Below are positions 16,904 through 24,716 of a stretch of DNA of 64,000 bases, one piece after another. Under the pieces are notes generated by a model. That model had not been told where the DNA came from. It made no database searches and worked only from the letters and a program-made list of their open reading frames with translations. Position 1 is the first letter of the stretch; the number at the start of each line of letters is the position of its first letter. The stretch covers positions 62,001 through 126,000 of the forward strand of contig NZ_JAXAFJ010000002.1 of NCBI RefSeq assembly GCF_033898525.1, written 5' to 3'. The position numbers and the translations under genes are program-made. This DNA comes from Flaviflagellibacter rhizophilus. GTDB lineage: Bacteria; Pseudomonadota; Alphaproteobacteria; Rhizobiales; Methylopilaceae.

Positions 16904-17435
16904 GCCCAGCAGACTGCGATTGTCGGTGTGATTTCAAAGGTCTCATGGAGAACGGCAGGGCAGGGCTGCCACATATAGAATGGCAGCCCCTTGTCTCACA
17001 ATCAGAGAGAACCTGGCCGTATATCAGTCGAGTTTCGGCCAGCGCAGTTGCCCCCCAGCCTCTGCTGCAACTTTAGTATCATGGGGCAACGCTTCTTAAT
17101 AGATGCACAGCGGCAACACAGGTCGAGATCAGGGCGAAGTTCGGGGAGCGGCAGTCTTTCGCGATCTCCTGCAGCTCGTCGATAAGCCGCGTGTCGGGCA
17201 CGCAAGCCCTGGCAGCTCACGGCGGGGAGTACGATCCAAAATGCCGCGCGCGATGCCAGGATCGTCGAAGCTGCGAGCGGTTTACAGCAAACCAGTTGTC
17301 AGATGACCTGCAACCGCGCAGCGGCCATCATGCCGCACGCGGCAACCATGCCCAAAAAGGCTGGCGGGAGCCTTCGAGTCGAAGGCCAGGGCCTGAACCC
17401 GCCGCTCCCGTAACAAAACATGCACTTAGGGAAGG
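16904..17435. other. 532-bp region with hairpin and possible gene remnant
   Basis: No convincing gene. On the minus strand a GTG frame at 17201-17079 (40 codons: PDTRLIDELQEIAKDCRS then a second helix and LLRSVAP) has protein-like composition, but only a weak ribosome binding site. A perfect 9-bp hairpin, GGGCTGCCA (16963-16971) with TGGCAGCCC (16981-16989), lies between it and the glycosyltransferase gene and could terminate the remnant's transcript. A second hairpin (GCCTTCGA/TCGAAGGC near 17371-17388) lies before the tRNA. Probably decayed accessory DNA next to the tRNA gene. Confidence 0.35.
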
Positions 17436-17527
17436 TGGCGGAGACGGAGGGATTCGAACCCTCGAGACCCTTTTAGGGGTCTGCTCATTTAGCAAACGAG
17501 TGCCTTCAGCCTCTCGGCCACGTCTCC
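17436..17527 (-). tRNA. tRNA-Ser (anticodon GCT)
   Basis: The minus strand folds into a serine tRNA: acceptor stem GGAGACG/CGTCTCC, discriminator G and encoded CCA (17438-17436), anticodon stem CTCGT/ATGAG with loop TTGCTAA giving anticodon GCT (reads AGC/AGU), a long type II variable arm (ACCC..GGGT), and T-arm GAGGGTTCGAATCCCTC. Anticodon, long variable arm and lengths all agree with tRNA-Ser. Confidence 0.97.
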
Positions 17528-17536
17528 GGCAGGTGT

Positions 17537-17565
17537 TTGGTACAGGGTGCGCCCGCGCCGGTCAA
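17537..17565 (-). promoter_or_regulatory. sigma70-type promoter of tRNA-Ser
   Basis: On the minus strand TTGACC (17565-17560) and TACCAA (17542-17537) are separated by 17 nt and end 9 nt before the tRNA 5' end. This spacing and position fit a housekeeping promoter. The -10 element is imperfect, so it is a prediction. Confidence 0.5.
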
Positions 17566-17678
17566 CGAGACTTGCGCGCATCATGACAGCTCCGCACCGC
17601 GGATTCTTGAGCGAAGCAGCAAAAAGCGCGCATGGTCGATGCATGCTCGCGCGACACGCCTTCAGTTCCTCACCCGAA

Positions 17679-19457
17679 ATGGAAAACCTTGTGCTCGGCG
17701 TGGGCGAATCGTTCGCCGGCCGCACCTGGACACACCGGCTGGATGTGCGGGGCCGCGCCACCGCGCTCGCGGTGCATCAGCGGCATGGCCTGTCGCCATT
17801 GGCCGCGGACGTCCTCGTCGGCCGTGGCGTGGGGCTTGATGAGGTTGAGGCCTATCTCAGCCCCCATCTGCGCACCATGCTGCCGGAACCCTACAGCCTC
17901 ACCGGAATGGAGGCCGCTGCCGAGCGCATCGCCCGTGCCGTGGAATCGGGTGAGCACGTCGCTATTTTCGGTGACTACGATGTCGATGGCGCGACATCCT
18001 CGGCGGTGCTGGCCACCTTGCTGCAGCACGCGGGCACCACGCACACGATCTACATTCCCGACCGCATCTTCGAAGGTTACGGGCCGAACGCCGAAGCCAT
18101 CGGGCGTCTTGCGGAAGCGGGCGCACGCCTCCTCGTCACCGTGGATTGCGGCACGACCAGCCATGCTGCGCTTGCAGAGGCCGTGGCGCTCGGCCTCGAT
18201 GTCGTGGTGCTGGATCATCACCAGACCGGCGAGACCCTGCCGGAGGTGCACGCACTGGTGAACCCGCAGCGCGCCGATGACCTGTCTGGCCAGACGCATC
18301 TTGCCGCTGTGGGCGTCACCTTCCTGGCCGTGGTCGCCATCAACCGACTGCTGCGCCAGCGCGGGTTCTGGACCGCTGCACGGCCCGAGCCGGACCTGCT
18401 CTGCCTGCTCGATCTTGTCGGGCTCGGCACGGCAGCGGACGTGGTGCCGCTGACAGGCGTCAACAGGGCCTTCGTCGGCAAGGGATTGGCGGCTCTTGCG
18501 CAGCGGCGGCGTCCCGGCCTGCGCGCCCTGGCAGACCTCGCCGGAATGCGCGGCCAGCCCAGCCCCTACCATCTGGGCTTCTTGCTGGGTCCCCGCATCA
18601 ATGCCGGCGGCCGGATCGGCCGCGCAGACCTTGGCGCCCGGCTGCTTGTCTGTGAAGACGAAGCCGAGGCACGCGCCATCGCAGAGGAACTGGACACGCT
18701 GAACCGGGAGCGTCAGGCCATAGAGGCTGCCGTCCTGGCCCAGGCTTGCGAGCAGGCCGAAGCGGAGAGCGGGGCCGTGACCTTGGTGAGCGGTGAGGGC
18801 TGGCACCCGGGAATTGTCGGCCTTGTCGCCGCGCGCCTCGCGGAGCGCTGCCAGCGTCCCGCTTTCGCCATCGCTCTGGACGCGAATGGGCGCGGCACAG
18901 GGTCCGGACGTTCGATTCCCGGCGTCGACATCGGCTCCGCGGTCCGTGCGGCGGTGGAGGCTGGCCTTCTGCTGAAAGGCGGAGGGCACGCCGCGGCCGC
19001 AGGCGTGACCGTCCCTCCCGGAGGCATTCCCACATTCGCGGCGTTCCTGAACGAGCAACTGGCTGCCCCGACGGCGACGGCCCGGTCGGCGGATCTTCTC
19101 AAGATCGATGGCCTGGTAAGCGCTGCCGCTCTCCAGCCGGAACTCTGCACGGACCTTGCGCAGGCTGGGCCGTTCGGAGCCGGCAATCCGGAGCCGGTGC
19201 TCGCTTTGTCCGATCTGCTGCTGTTGTCCGTGGACGAAGTAGGATCGTCCGGCCATCTGCGGCTGCGCCTCAAGGCGGCAGACGGCACGCAGATGCGGGC
19301 CATAGCTTTCCGCGCGAAGGAGCGGCCATTGGGGAAGGGGCTGCTGTCGCATGTCGGACGCCGCGTCCATCTCGCCGGCTCCGCGCAGATCGATGACTGG
19401 GGCGGACGCAACAAGGTCGATCTCCGGGTGATCGATGCCGCTTCCGCAGGGAACTGA
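17679..19457 (+). CDS. recJ: Single-stranded-DNA-specific exonuclease RecJ
   Basis: 592 residues from ATG 17679 (MENLVLGVG), matching the usual alphaproteobacterial RecJ start; the frame also has ATGs at 17583 and 17643, so the N-terminus is uncertain. RecJ degrades single-stranded DNA 5'-3' in recombination and mismatch repair. The DHH core is intact: FGDYDVDGATSS, LDHHQTG, and a DHHA1 domain with GGGHAAAAG. The C-terminal OB domain ends at DLRVIDAASAG. It is divergent to tRNA-Ser and followed by tRNA-Glu on the same strand. Confidence 0.95.
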   Translation: MENLVLGVGESFAGRTWTHRLDVRGRATALAVHQRHGLSPLAADVLVGRGVGLDEVEAYLSPHLRTMLPEPYSLTGMEAAAERIARAVESGEHVAIFGDYDVDGATSSAVLATLLQHAGTTHTIYIPDRIFEGYGPNAEAIGRLAEAGARLLVTVDCGTTSHAALAEAVALGLDVVVLDHHQTGETLPEVHALVNPQRADDLSGQTHLAAVGVTFLAVVAINRLLRQRGFWTAARPEPDLLCLLDLVGLGTAADVVPLTGVNRAFVGKGLAALAQRRRPGLRALADLAGMRGQPSPYHLGFLLGPRINAGGRIGRADLGARLLVCEDEAEARAIAEELDTLNRERQAIEAAVLAQACEQAEAESGAVTLVSGEGWHPGIVGLVAARLAERCQRPAFAIALDANGRGTGSGRSIPGVDIGSAVRAAVEAGLLLKGGGHAAAAGVTVPPGGIPTFAAFLNEQLAAPTATARSADLLKIDGLVSAAALQPELCTDLAQAGPFGAGNPEPVLALSDLLLLSVDEVGSSGHLRLRLKAADGTQMRAIAFRAKERPLGKGLLSHVGRRVHLAGSAQIDDWGGRNKVDLRVIDAASAGN

Positions 19458-19499
19458 CACAGAACGGTGATTTTTCTGGCCCGCAGCGCACCAAACGCG

Positions 19500-19529
19500 T
19501 TGCCAGATCAGCAAACCGCGCCCTATAAG
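19500..19529 (+). promoter_or_regulatory. sigma70-type promoter of tRNA-Glu
   Basis: TTGCCA (19500-19505) and TATAAG (19524-19529), 18 nt apart, end 13 nt before the tRNA 5' end. Good -10, fair -35, correct position for a stable-RNA promoter. Confidence 0.55.
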
Positions 19530-19542
19530 ACGCCCGCGCCGC

Positions 19543-19617
19543 GCGCCCTTCGTCTATCGGTTAGGACGTCAGCCTTTCACGCTGAAAAGACGGGTTCGAC
19601 TCCCGTAGGGCGCGCCA
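19543..19617 (+). tRNA. tRNA-Glu (anticodon TTC)
   Basis: Cloverleaf visible: acceptor stem GCGCCCT/AGGGCGC, discriminator G, encoded CCA; D-arm with TATCGGTTAGGA; anticodon stem TCAGC/GCTGA with loop CTTTCAC giving anticodon TTC (Glu); T-arm CGGGTTCGACTCCCG. Total 75 nt with CCA. Confidence 0.97.
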
Positions 19618-19673
19618 ATCACCCCGAATTGGATTGTGTTATCAGTGGGTGAGGCGCGATCCGCGACCAGCGG

Positions 19674-19691
19674 CGCCCCTCCGGAGGGGCG
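19674..19691 (+). terminator. Perfect palindrome downstream of tRNA-Glu
   Basis: CGCCCCTCC at 19674-19682 is followed directly by its exact complement GGAGGGGCG, an 18-bp perfect palindrome about 57 nt after the tRNA 3' end, followed by GTTCACGTTCTTC. It could act as the tRNA transcription terminator or a site for a DNA-binding protein; no loop is available unless the central bases open. Confidence 0.35.
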
Positions 19692-19760
19692 TTCACGTTC
19701 TTCGCCTCATCCCGGCTTCTACTGGAATGGAGCTGGCTGCTGGGAATCGTTCTGTCGGTC

Positions 19761-20225
19761 TCAGAAACCCGGACCTTTGGCACGCTTGCCCATGTCGGCC
19801 TGCACATCATGTCTGCTGGCAGCGGATATCGCCGAACCTGCATTTAGCAACGCCACGTACTCGGCGGCCTTCTTCGTAGAACTCGCCACGAATACGGGTT
19901 CGTCGCCATCATAAACGTTCCGGGGCGCCGTACGGCCCTGCCGGAAGCGCTCTGGCGGGGTTGTGACATCCGCGGGAACGGTGGGCAGCGTCAGCAATCG
20001 CTCGACATAAGCGGCGCCAGCGGCAGTGGCCCGATAGGTCGGCTGGTTGATCGCCATTCGGAAATGGCCGGGGCGGTCCTCCCAGACATCGCCCGGGTCC
20101 GGCTCCAACAAACCTCGCTCCATCAACCGTTTGACCGTATCGGGGTAGTAGGGGCAATGGCTCCAATAGAACGGCGCACGGCTGCCATGGTGATGCAGCA
20201 GGACACTGATCTCTAACGGCGTCAT
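19761..20225 (-). CDS. Phage-type hypothetical protein with winged-helix start
   Basis: 154 residues. The N-terminal half (TPLEISVLLHHHG; YYPDTVKRLMERGLLEPD; YRATAAGAAYVERLLTLP) looks like a winged helix. The C-terminal TAPRNVYDGDEPVFVASSTKKAAEYVALLNAG is the R-N-x-Y-x-G-D plus A-x-x-x-x-x-L-N pattern frequent in small phage and prophage proteins. ATG 20225 has a near-perfect AAGGAGG 6 nt upstream; the open frame before it is not used. It sits just downstream of tRNA-Glu without other phage genes, so it is probably a relic or a domesticated gene. Confidence 0.7.
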   Translation of the reverse strand: MTPLEISVLLHHHGSRAPFYWSHCPYYPDTVKRLMERGLLEPDPGDVWEDRPGHFRMAINQPTYRATAAGAAYVERLLTLPTVPADVTTPPERFRQGRTAPRNVYDGDEPVFVASSTKKAAEYVALLNAGSAISAASRHDVQADMGKRAKGPGF

Positions 20226-20407
20226 CTTTGCCTCCTTCAAGCCAGGAGGGCAGCGCGCACCATGCCCGAGAGCTCTTCCTTCACAAGGCCGGGCCAGCAC
20301 CTCGCGCCGTCCGCTCTATCGTTATTATCTCGTGTTCCAATCTTGGCCTTTCCATAGGGCGACGCCGAACACATGCAGGGCTGCGGCCGATGACCCGCCG
20401 CGGTCGA

Positions 20408-21463
20408 TCAGGCGCTCGTCACCTCATCATCAATGTTATCTTCATACCGCAAGCCATTGAAGATGCTGAAAGAACGCTGAACCGACTTCTCATCGAGGCC
20501 ACGGGCAATGACGACGATCCTCGTGCCGCTGACACCATCGGGCCAGCGCTGCAGATGGACCGGCTTGTGGATCAGGTGCTGAACGCCCTGGATCACGACC
20601 GGGCTGTCATTACCTTCGATGGCGAGCAATCCCTTCAGCCTCAGCACCCTCTCCCCATGCCTGTTGAGCAGCATGGACAGCCACAGCGCGAAGCGCGGCC
20701 AGTGCAGCGGCTGGTCAGTGGTCAGCACGAAGGCGCGTATGTCGCGGTGGCTGTTCACATCGTGAGGGTGGTGGTGGTGCCCCCCGGATGATGCCGCGTG
20801 CAGCCAGCGCGCGACCTCCGAGCCTCTGGCCGCGAGATCGTGCACATCATGAAGGAAGATCGCGTCATCGGGCCTGAGATCCTCCGAGAACGGTAGAATC
20901 TCGGCCGTGGGGTTGATGGCCGACAGCCGCGCGTGCAGCGCAGCCTCCGCGTCTCCTTGAGCGAGATCTGTCTTGCTAATTACAAGGCGGTCCGCCACCG
21001 CCACCTGGCGCAGGGCTTCGGGATAAGCACTGAGGTTGGAGAGTCCGTTCGGCACGTCCACAACCGTGACGATGTTGCCGATGCGGAAATGGTGGCGCAG
21101 CATCGGATCGGCGCTCAGGGTGGCCACGATGGGAGCGGGATCGGCAATGCCGGTGGTTTCCACCGCCACCCGCGAAAACGACGGCAACTCGCCACGGCGG
21201 CTGCGCTCCAGAAGCGAGAGCAGGGCGTCCTTCAGGTCCCCGCGGATGGTGCAGCAGATGCAGCCGCTTTTCAGCAGAACGATGTCGTCGTCCATCGTCT
21301 CGACCAGGAGATGGTCGAGTCCGACTTCGCCGAACTCGTTGATGATGACGGCGGTGCCGGCGAGGCGCGGCAGGCGGAGCAGCCGGTTCAGCAGCGAGGT
21401 TTTTCCGGCGCCCAGGAAGCCGGTCAGCACGTTGACAGTGATCGGCTCCGTTAAGGTGCTCAT
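20408..21463 (-). CDS. COG0523 (CobW/YeiR/ZNG-type) GTPase metallochaperone
   Basis: 351 residues. Walker A GFLGAGKTS at 15-23, switch motif ETTG, and the family-defining GCICC (67-71) metal site are present; the NKxD nucleotide motif appears as SKTD. The central linker has a His-rich SSGGHHHHPHD stretch, typical of metal-handling members, and a CobW_C domain ends the protein. COG0523 proteins use GTP hydrolysis to move zinc, cobalt or iron to client enzymes. The start overlaps the upstream gene (ATGA), and the hydrolase gene is two genes upstream in the same operon, suggesting that the hydrolase or the small CxxC protein is the client. That is inference. Confidence 0.88.
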   Translation of the reverse strand: MSTLTEPITVNVLTGFLGAGKTSLLNRLLRLPRLAGTAVIINEFGEVGLDHLLVETMDDDIVLLKSGCICCTIRGDLKDALLSLLERSRRGELPSFSRVAVETTGIADPAPIVATLSADPMLRHHFRIGNIVTVVDVPNGLSNLSAYPEALRQVAVADRLVISKTDLAQGDAEAALHARLSAINPTAEILPFSEDLRPDDAIFLHDVHDLAARGSEVARWLHAASSGGHHHHPHDVNSHRDIRAFVLTTDQPLHWPRFALWLSMLLNRHGERVLRLKGLLAIEGNDSPVVIQGVQHLIHKPVHLQRWPDGVSGTRIVVIARGLDEKSVQRSFSIFNGLRYEDNIDDEVTSA

Positions 21464-21768
21464 CCGCCGCGCCGGGCTTCGAGCCGGTCCAGCAACGAGG
21501 GGTCCAGCGGGTCGCAGGGGCGGCGTGTCATCCGCTCGGCCTCCGGCCAGATGGCGCCGAAGTGATCCACCAAGCTCATCTTGCCGGTGTGCGAGCGGAG
21601 CGTGAAGCGGCCTGCCCACTCATCCAGCTTGAGGCCGTAGAGCCCCAGCACCTCATTGGCCAGGGCGGCACGGGCGCGCCGGTCGGCCGCCGGCATGACG
21701 CCCTCCGGTGCCGCGCCTCCGCTGGTCCAGTGATCGGCACCGGCGAAAGCGCCGCAAAGCCCGCACAT
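21460..21768 (-). CDS. MCGLCG small protein of a COG0523 operon
   Basis: 102 residues beginning MCGLCGAFAG, a CxxC at positions 2-5 that could bind zinc or another metal. The rest is mostly helical (RRARAALANEVLGLYGLKLDEWAG) with a basic C-terminus (TRRPCDPLDPSLLDRLEARRGG). It lies between the hydrolase gene (9 nt upstream) and the GTPase gene, overlapping the latter by four bases, so it is translationally coupled to it. Not recognised as a named family; association with metal delivery is inferred from the CxxC and the neighbours. Confidence 0.75.
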   Translation of the reverse strand: MCGLCGAFAGADHWTSGGAAPEGVMPAADRRARAALANEVLGLYGLKLDEWAGRFTLRSHTGKMSLVDHFGAIWPEAERMTRRPCDPLDPSLLDRLEARRGG

Positions 21769-21777
21769 GGCGCTGCC

Positions 21778-22677
21778 TCAGGATTGCGGGCGCGCGGTTC
21801 CGCTGCGCGGGAAGCGCGCCGCGAAGTCTTCCGCGATCTCCTCCATGGTGACGAACTTCACCCCGTCATGACCCTTCATGTAGTCGAACAGGCGCTGGTG
21901 CATCTGCAGCACATGGGGACGGCCCGAAACGTCCGGATGGATGGTGATGGGGAATACCGCATAATCGTAGTTCTCGTAGACCCAGTCGAACTGGTCGCGC
22001 CACGTATCCTCGATGTCGCGCGGGCTGACGAAGCCATGGCTGTTCGGCGCGGCCTTAATGAACATCATGGGCGGCAAGTCGTCGAGGTGCCATGAGGCGG
22101 GGATCTCGATGAGGTCCGTTTCCTCGCCGCGCGTATAGGGCTTCATCCAGGTGGATGGGTGCTGCGAATAGTCGATCTTCGTCCACTCGTCGCCCACCGT
22201 CACGTAATAGGGGTGGTGGTCGTTGTGCATCAGCGAGTGGTCGTACTTGATGCCTTTCTGCTTCAGCAACTCGTTCGTCTTGGAGCCGAACTCCCACCAC
22301 GGCGCCACATAGCCGCGCGGCGGCTTGCCGGAGAGCTGCGTGATCAGCTCCACGCATTTGTCGAAGATCGCCTCTTCCTGCTCCGGCGTCATGGCAATGG
22401 GGTTCTCGTGGCTGTAGCCATGCATGCCGATCTCGTGGCCCGCATCGGCCACGGCCTTCATCTCGGCGGGGAAGCTCTCGATGGAGTGCCCGGGGATGAA
22501 CCAGGTGGTCTTGATGCCCCACTTCTCGAAGAGACGCAGCAGCCGCAGGCTTCCGGTGCTGCCGGCAAAGGCGCCGCGGGAGATGTCGCACGGGCTGTCC
22601 TCGCCGCCATAAGAGCCGAGCCAGCCCGCCACCGCGTCGACGTCGATGCCGTAGGACACGAAGATCTCTTTGGCCAT
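21778..22677 (-). CDS. Zinc-dependent polysaccharide deacetylase / cyclic imide hydrolase family protein
   Basis: 299 residues of the NodB-like fold. Residues at the numbering of H. pylori HP0310 (HpPgdA) are all present: Asp12/Asp14 in GIDVDA, His86 and His90 in HGYSHE (the zinc ligands), and an RGYVAPWWE loop as motif 3. The same family contains imidases acting on cyclic imides such as succinimide and dihydropyrimidines, so peptidoglycan N-deacetylase and amide-ring hydrolase are both possible; the lack of a signal peptide favours a cytoplasmic hydrolase. It starts the operon with the CxxC protein and COG0523 GTPase. ATG 22677 (MAKEIFVS) is chosen over an in-frame upstream one. Confidence 0.85.
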   Translation of the reverse strand: MAKEIFVSYGIDVDAVAGWLGSYGGEDSPCDISRGAFAGSTGSLRLLRLFEKWGIKTTWFIPGHSIESFPAEMKAVADAGHEIGMHGYSHENPIAMTPEQEEAIFDKCVELITQLSGKPPRGYVAPWWEFGSKTNELLKQKGIKYDHSLMHNDHHPYYVTVGDEWTKIDYSQHPSTWMKPYTRGEETDLIEIPASWHLDDLPPMMFIKAAPNSHGFVSPRDIEDTWRDQFDWVYENYDYAVFPITIHPDVSGRPHVLQMHQRLFDYMKGHDGVKFVTMEEIAEDFAARFPRSGTARPQS

Positions 22678-22786
22678 GTTCGTTCTCCCGTCGTGAAACC
22701 GCTGGCTCAGAAGGCAACAGCGCGGGAAGACTGGCAAACGGCGGCTGGTCTGGCCAGAGCAATTGTCATGCAGCGGCGCCCGTGGA

Positions 22787-24007
22787 TCAGGCGTTCTGCA
22801 GCCATCCCTTCATGCCCTCGGCTGCCGCGGCGCCGGTGGCGAAGCAGGCCTGCAGCAGGTAACCGCCGGTGGGCGCTTCCCAGTCGAGCATTTCGCCGGC
22901 CACGAAGGTGCCCGGCAGCTTCTTCAGCATGAAATGGCTGTCGATTTCATCCAGCCTGACGCCGCCGGCGGTGGAGATCGCACGTTCCAGGCCCTGCATT
23001 CCGACATATTCTAGCCGCGTGCGCTTGATCAGCGCGGCAAGCGCGTCGGGATCGTCGGTCAGGTCTCGTCCAGCGGATTCCCGCAGCAGGCCAATCTGCG
23101 CCGGCTGCAGGTTTAGGGCCTTTCTCAGCCGGTTCGTCAGCGTGTCACGCCGACTTGGGCGGCTGAGGCGTTTTGAGATTTCGCCTTCGGAAAGATCCGG
23201 CTTCAGGTCGATCTCCAGCTCTGCCATGCCGCCGGCCAGAGCCGCCCGAAGCGGCGTAGACAGTGCGTAGACCGCACCGCCCTCAAGGCCGGACGAGGTC
23301 ACCATCAACTCGCCCTCGGACGCGTGTCCTTCGACCATCACCTTGACGCGCTTCAGGGGGTGGCCGGCAAAGCGCGCCCGGAACACCTCCGACCACGCAA
23401 TGTTGATGCCGTTGTTCGCAGCTTGCAGCGGTGCAAGCGCGATATCGCGCATGGCGAGGTGCGGCTGCCAGCCGCCGTCCGAGCCGAGCCTTGGCCAACT
23501 CGCGCCGCCAAGTGCCAGGAGCGTGACATCGGCCCTGATCTGCTGCGGCCCCTCCGGGGTATGGAAGAGAAGCGCTCCCTCCGGCGTCCATCCGTGCCAT
23601 TCATGGCGCGTGCGGATCTGCACGCCGAAGGCGTTGAGCCGCCTGAGCCAAGCCCTCAAGAGGGGCGAGGCCTTGAAACTGCGTGGGAACACGCGCCCGC
23701 TGCTTCCGACGAAGGTGCTCTCGCCGAGCGCTTCCGCCCAATCTCGCAAGGCAGATGGAGGGAAGCTCCGCACGGCCGCCTCAAGAGCCCTTCCTGCCTC
23801 ACCGTAGCGGTCGAGAAAGGTCTCCAACACTTCCGAATGCGTCAGGTTGAGCCCGCCACGCCCGGCCATCAGGAACTTGCGCGCCGGGCTGGGCATCCGC
23901 TCGAACACGGTGACCTGTACGCCAGACCCTCCAAGCACCTCTGCCGCCATCAGGCCCGCAGGACCGGCGCCGATGATGGCGGCCTTCAGGGGCGGGGCCT
24001 CTTTCAA
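22787..24007 (-). CDS. Flavoprotein of the HI0933/BaiN-like family (FAD-dependent oxidoreductase)
   Basis: 406 residues from a TTG at 24007, nine nt after the previous gene's stop; no ATG is available nearby. The dinucleotide-binding motif IIGAGPAGLMAAE, the HI0933-type KFLMAGRGGLNLTHSE, and the C-terminal TGGYLLQACFATGAAAAEGM loop are all present, as is the family FVAGEMLDWEAPTGGY (second FAD motif). Substrate unknown. These proteins are FAD-bound reductases often annotated NAD(P)/FAD-dependent oxidoreductase or TIGR03862. It is translationally close to the TspO-like gene. Confidence 0.88.
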   Translation of the reverse strand: MKEAPPLKAAIIGAGPAGLMAAEVLGGSGVQVTVFERMPSPARKFLMAGRGGLNLTHSEVLETFLDRYGEAGRALEAAVRSFPPSALRDWAEALGESTFVGSSGRVFPRSFKASPLLRAWLRRLNAFGVQIRTRHEWHGWTPEGALLFHTPEGPQQIRADVTLLALGGASWPRLGSDGGWQPHLAMRDIALAPLQAANNGINIAWSEVFRARFAGHPLKRVKVMVEGHASEGELMVTSSGLEGGAVYALSTPLRAALAGGMAELEIDLKPDLSEGEISKRLSRPSRRDTLTNRLRKALNLQPAQIGLLRESAGRDLTDDPDALAALIKRTRLEYVGMQGLERAISTAGGVRLDEIDSHFMLKKLPGTFVAGEMLDWEAPTGGYLLQACFATGAAAAEGMKGWLQNA

Positions 24008-24015
24008 CCGGTCGT

Positions 24016-24498
24016 TCAGCGCCAGACAAGGCCAAGCATCGGAGCAAGTCCTAGACCGACCGCCAGCACCTTCCACAGGAAAGTCGGCACCAGCCATGCC
24101 GCGATGAAGCGCGAAATACGGACCAGTTGCGAGGCGACGAAGATGCCGAACAACAGGGATCCGATGTTCACCACATCGAGCCAGAATGGTGACAGAGCAC
24201 CTGCGATCAAGGTGTAGAGCAGGGCCCAGGCCATCAGTGCTTCGACAAGATGGGCCGCGCGCCTGCCGCTATCGCCGTGGCGCCACGCGAACCACCGCGT
24301 GATCCCGTAGAACGAGAACAGCACGACCCAGATCACGACGGAGATGCGGCCACTTGGATCGAACGGCAGTTTGGCGAAGGCGGGACTGTCGTGGCCGATG
24401 CCCGTCGCGAACATCAATCCATAGGCAAGAGCCGCCACGATGAGCGGCAGCGTCGCGCCTGCAACGGCGCCACGCCAGTCCGTCCTGTTCAGCCACAT
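24016..24498 (-). CDS. TspO/MBR family-like integral membrane protein (divergent)
   Basis: 160 residues with five membrane helices, the TspO length and topology: ATLPLIVAALAYGLMF, VIWVVLFSFYGITRWFAW, ALMAWALLYTLIAGAL, IGSLLFGIFVASQLV, and WLVPTFLWKVLAVGLGL. The LPFDPSGRISVVIWVV and WFAWRHG segments resemble TspO/MBR tryptophan-rich loops that bind porphyrins in related proteins. Sequence divergence leaves some doubt. The gene is just upstream of the flavoprotein and likely co-transcribed. ATG 24498 chosen; the open frame extends farther without support. Confidence 0.55.
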   Translation of the reverse strand: MWLNRTDWRGAVAGATLPLIVAALAYGLMFATGIGHDSPAFAKLPFDPSGRISVVIWVVLFSFYGITRWFAWRHGDSGRRAAHLVEALMAWALLYTLIAGALSPFWLDVVNIGSLLFGIFVASQLVRISRFIAAWLVPTFLWKVLAVGLGLAPMLGLVWR

Positions 24499-24716
24499 GC
24501 CAGCAATCCTGAAGTCAAGGCTCAGCAGTTCCCCTGATTGTGCGACGGAAATACTACGATCCGGCCGTGTTCGTCCAGTAGCCGTTAGACCGTGCTGAAA
24601 CTCCACGAAGTTGGTGGGTCGGCGGATTTGAGGCTGGGACCGCATCGTCGCGGGAGATTGTTCGAGCAGCGGACAGCGCCATATGCTTCGACCGATCACC
24701 GCGACGAGCGCCGGAT

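Noticed and set aside
17079..17201. A 40-codon GTG-initiated minus-strand frame with protein-like composition
   Set aside because: Weak ribosome binding site and no homologue recognised; treated as a possible remnant in the region entry.
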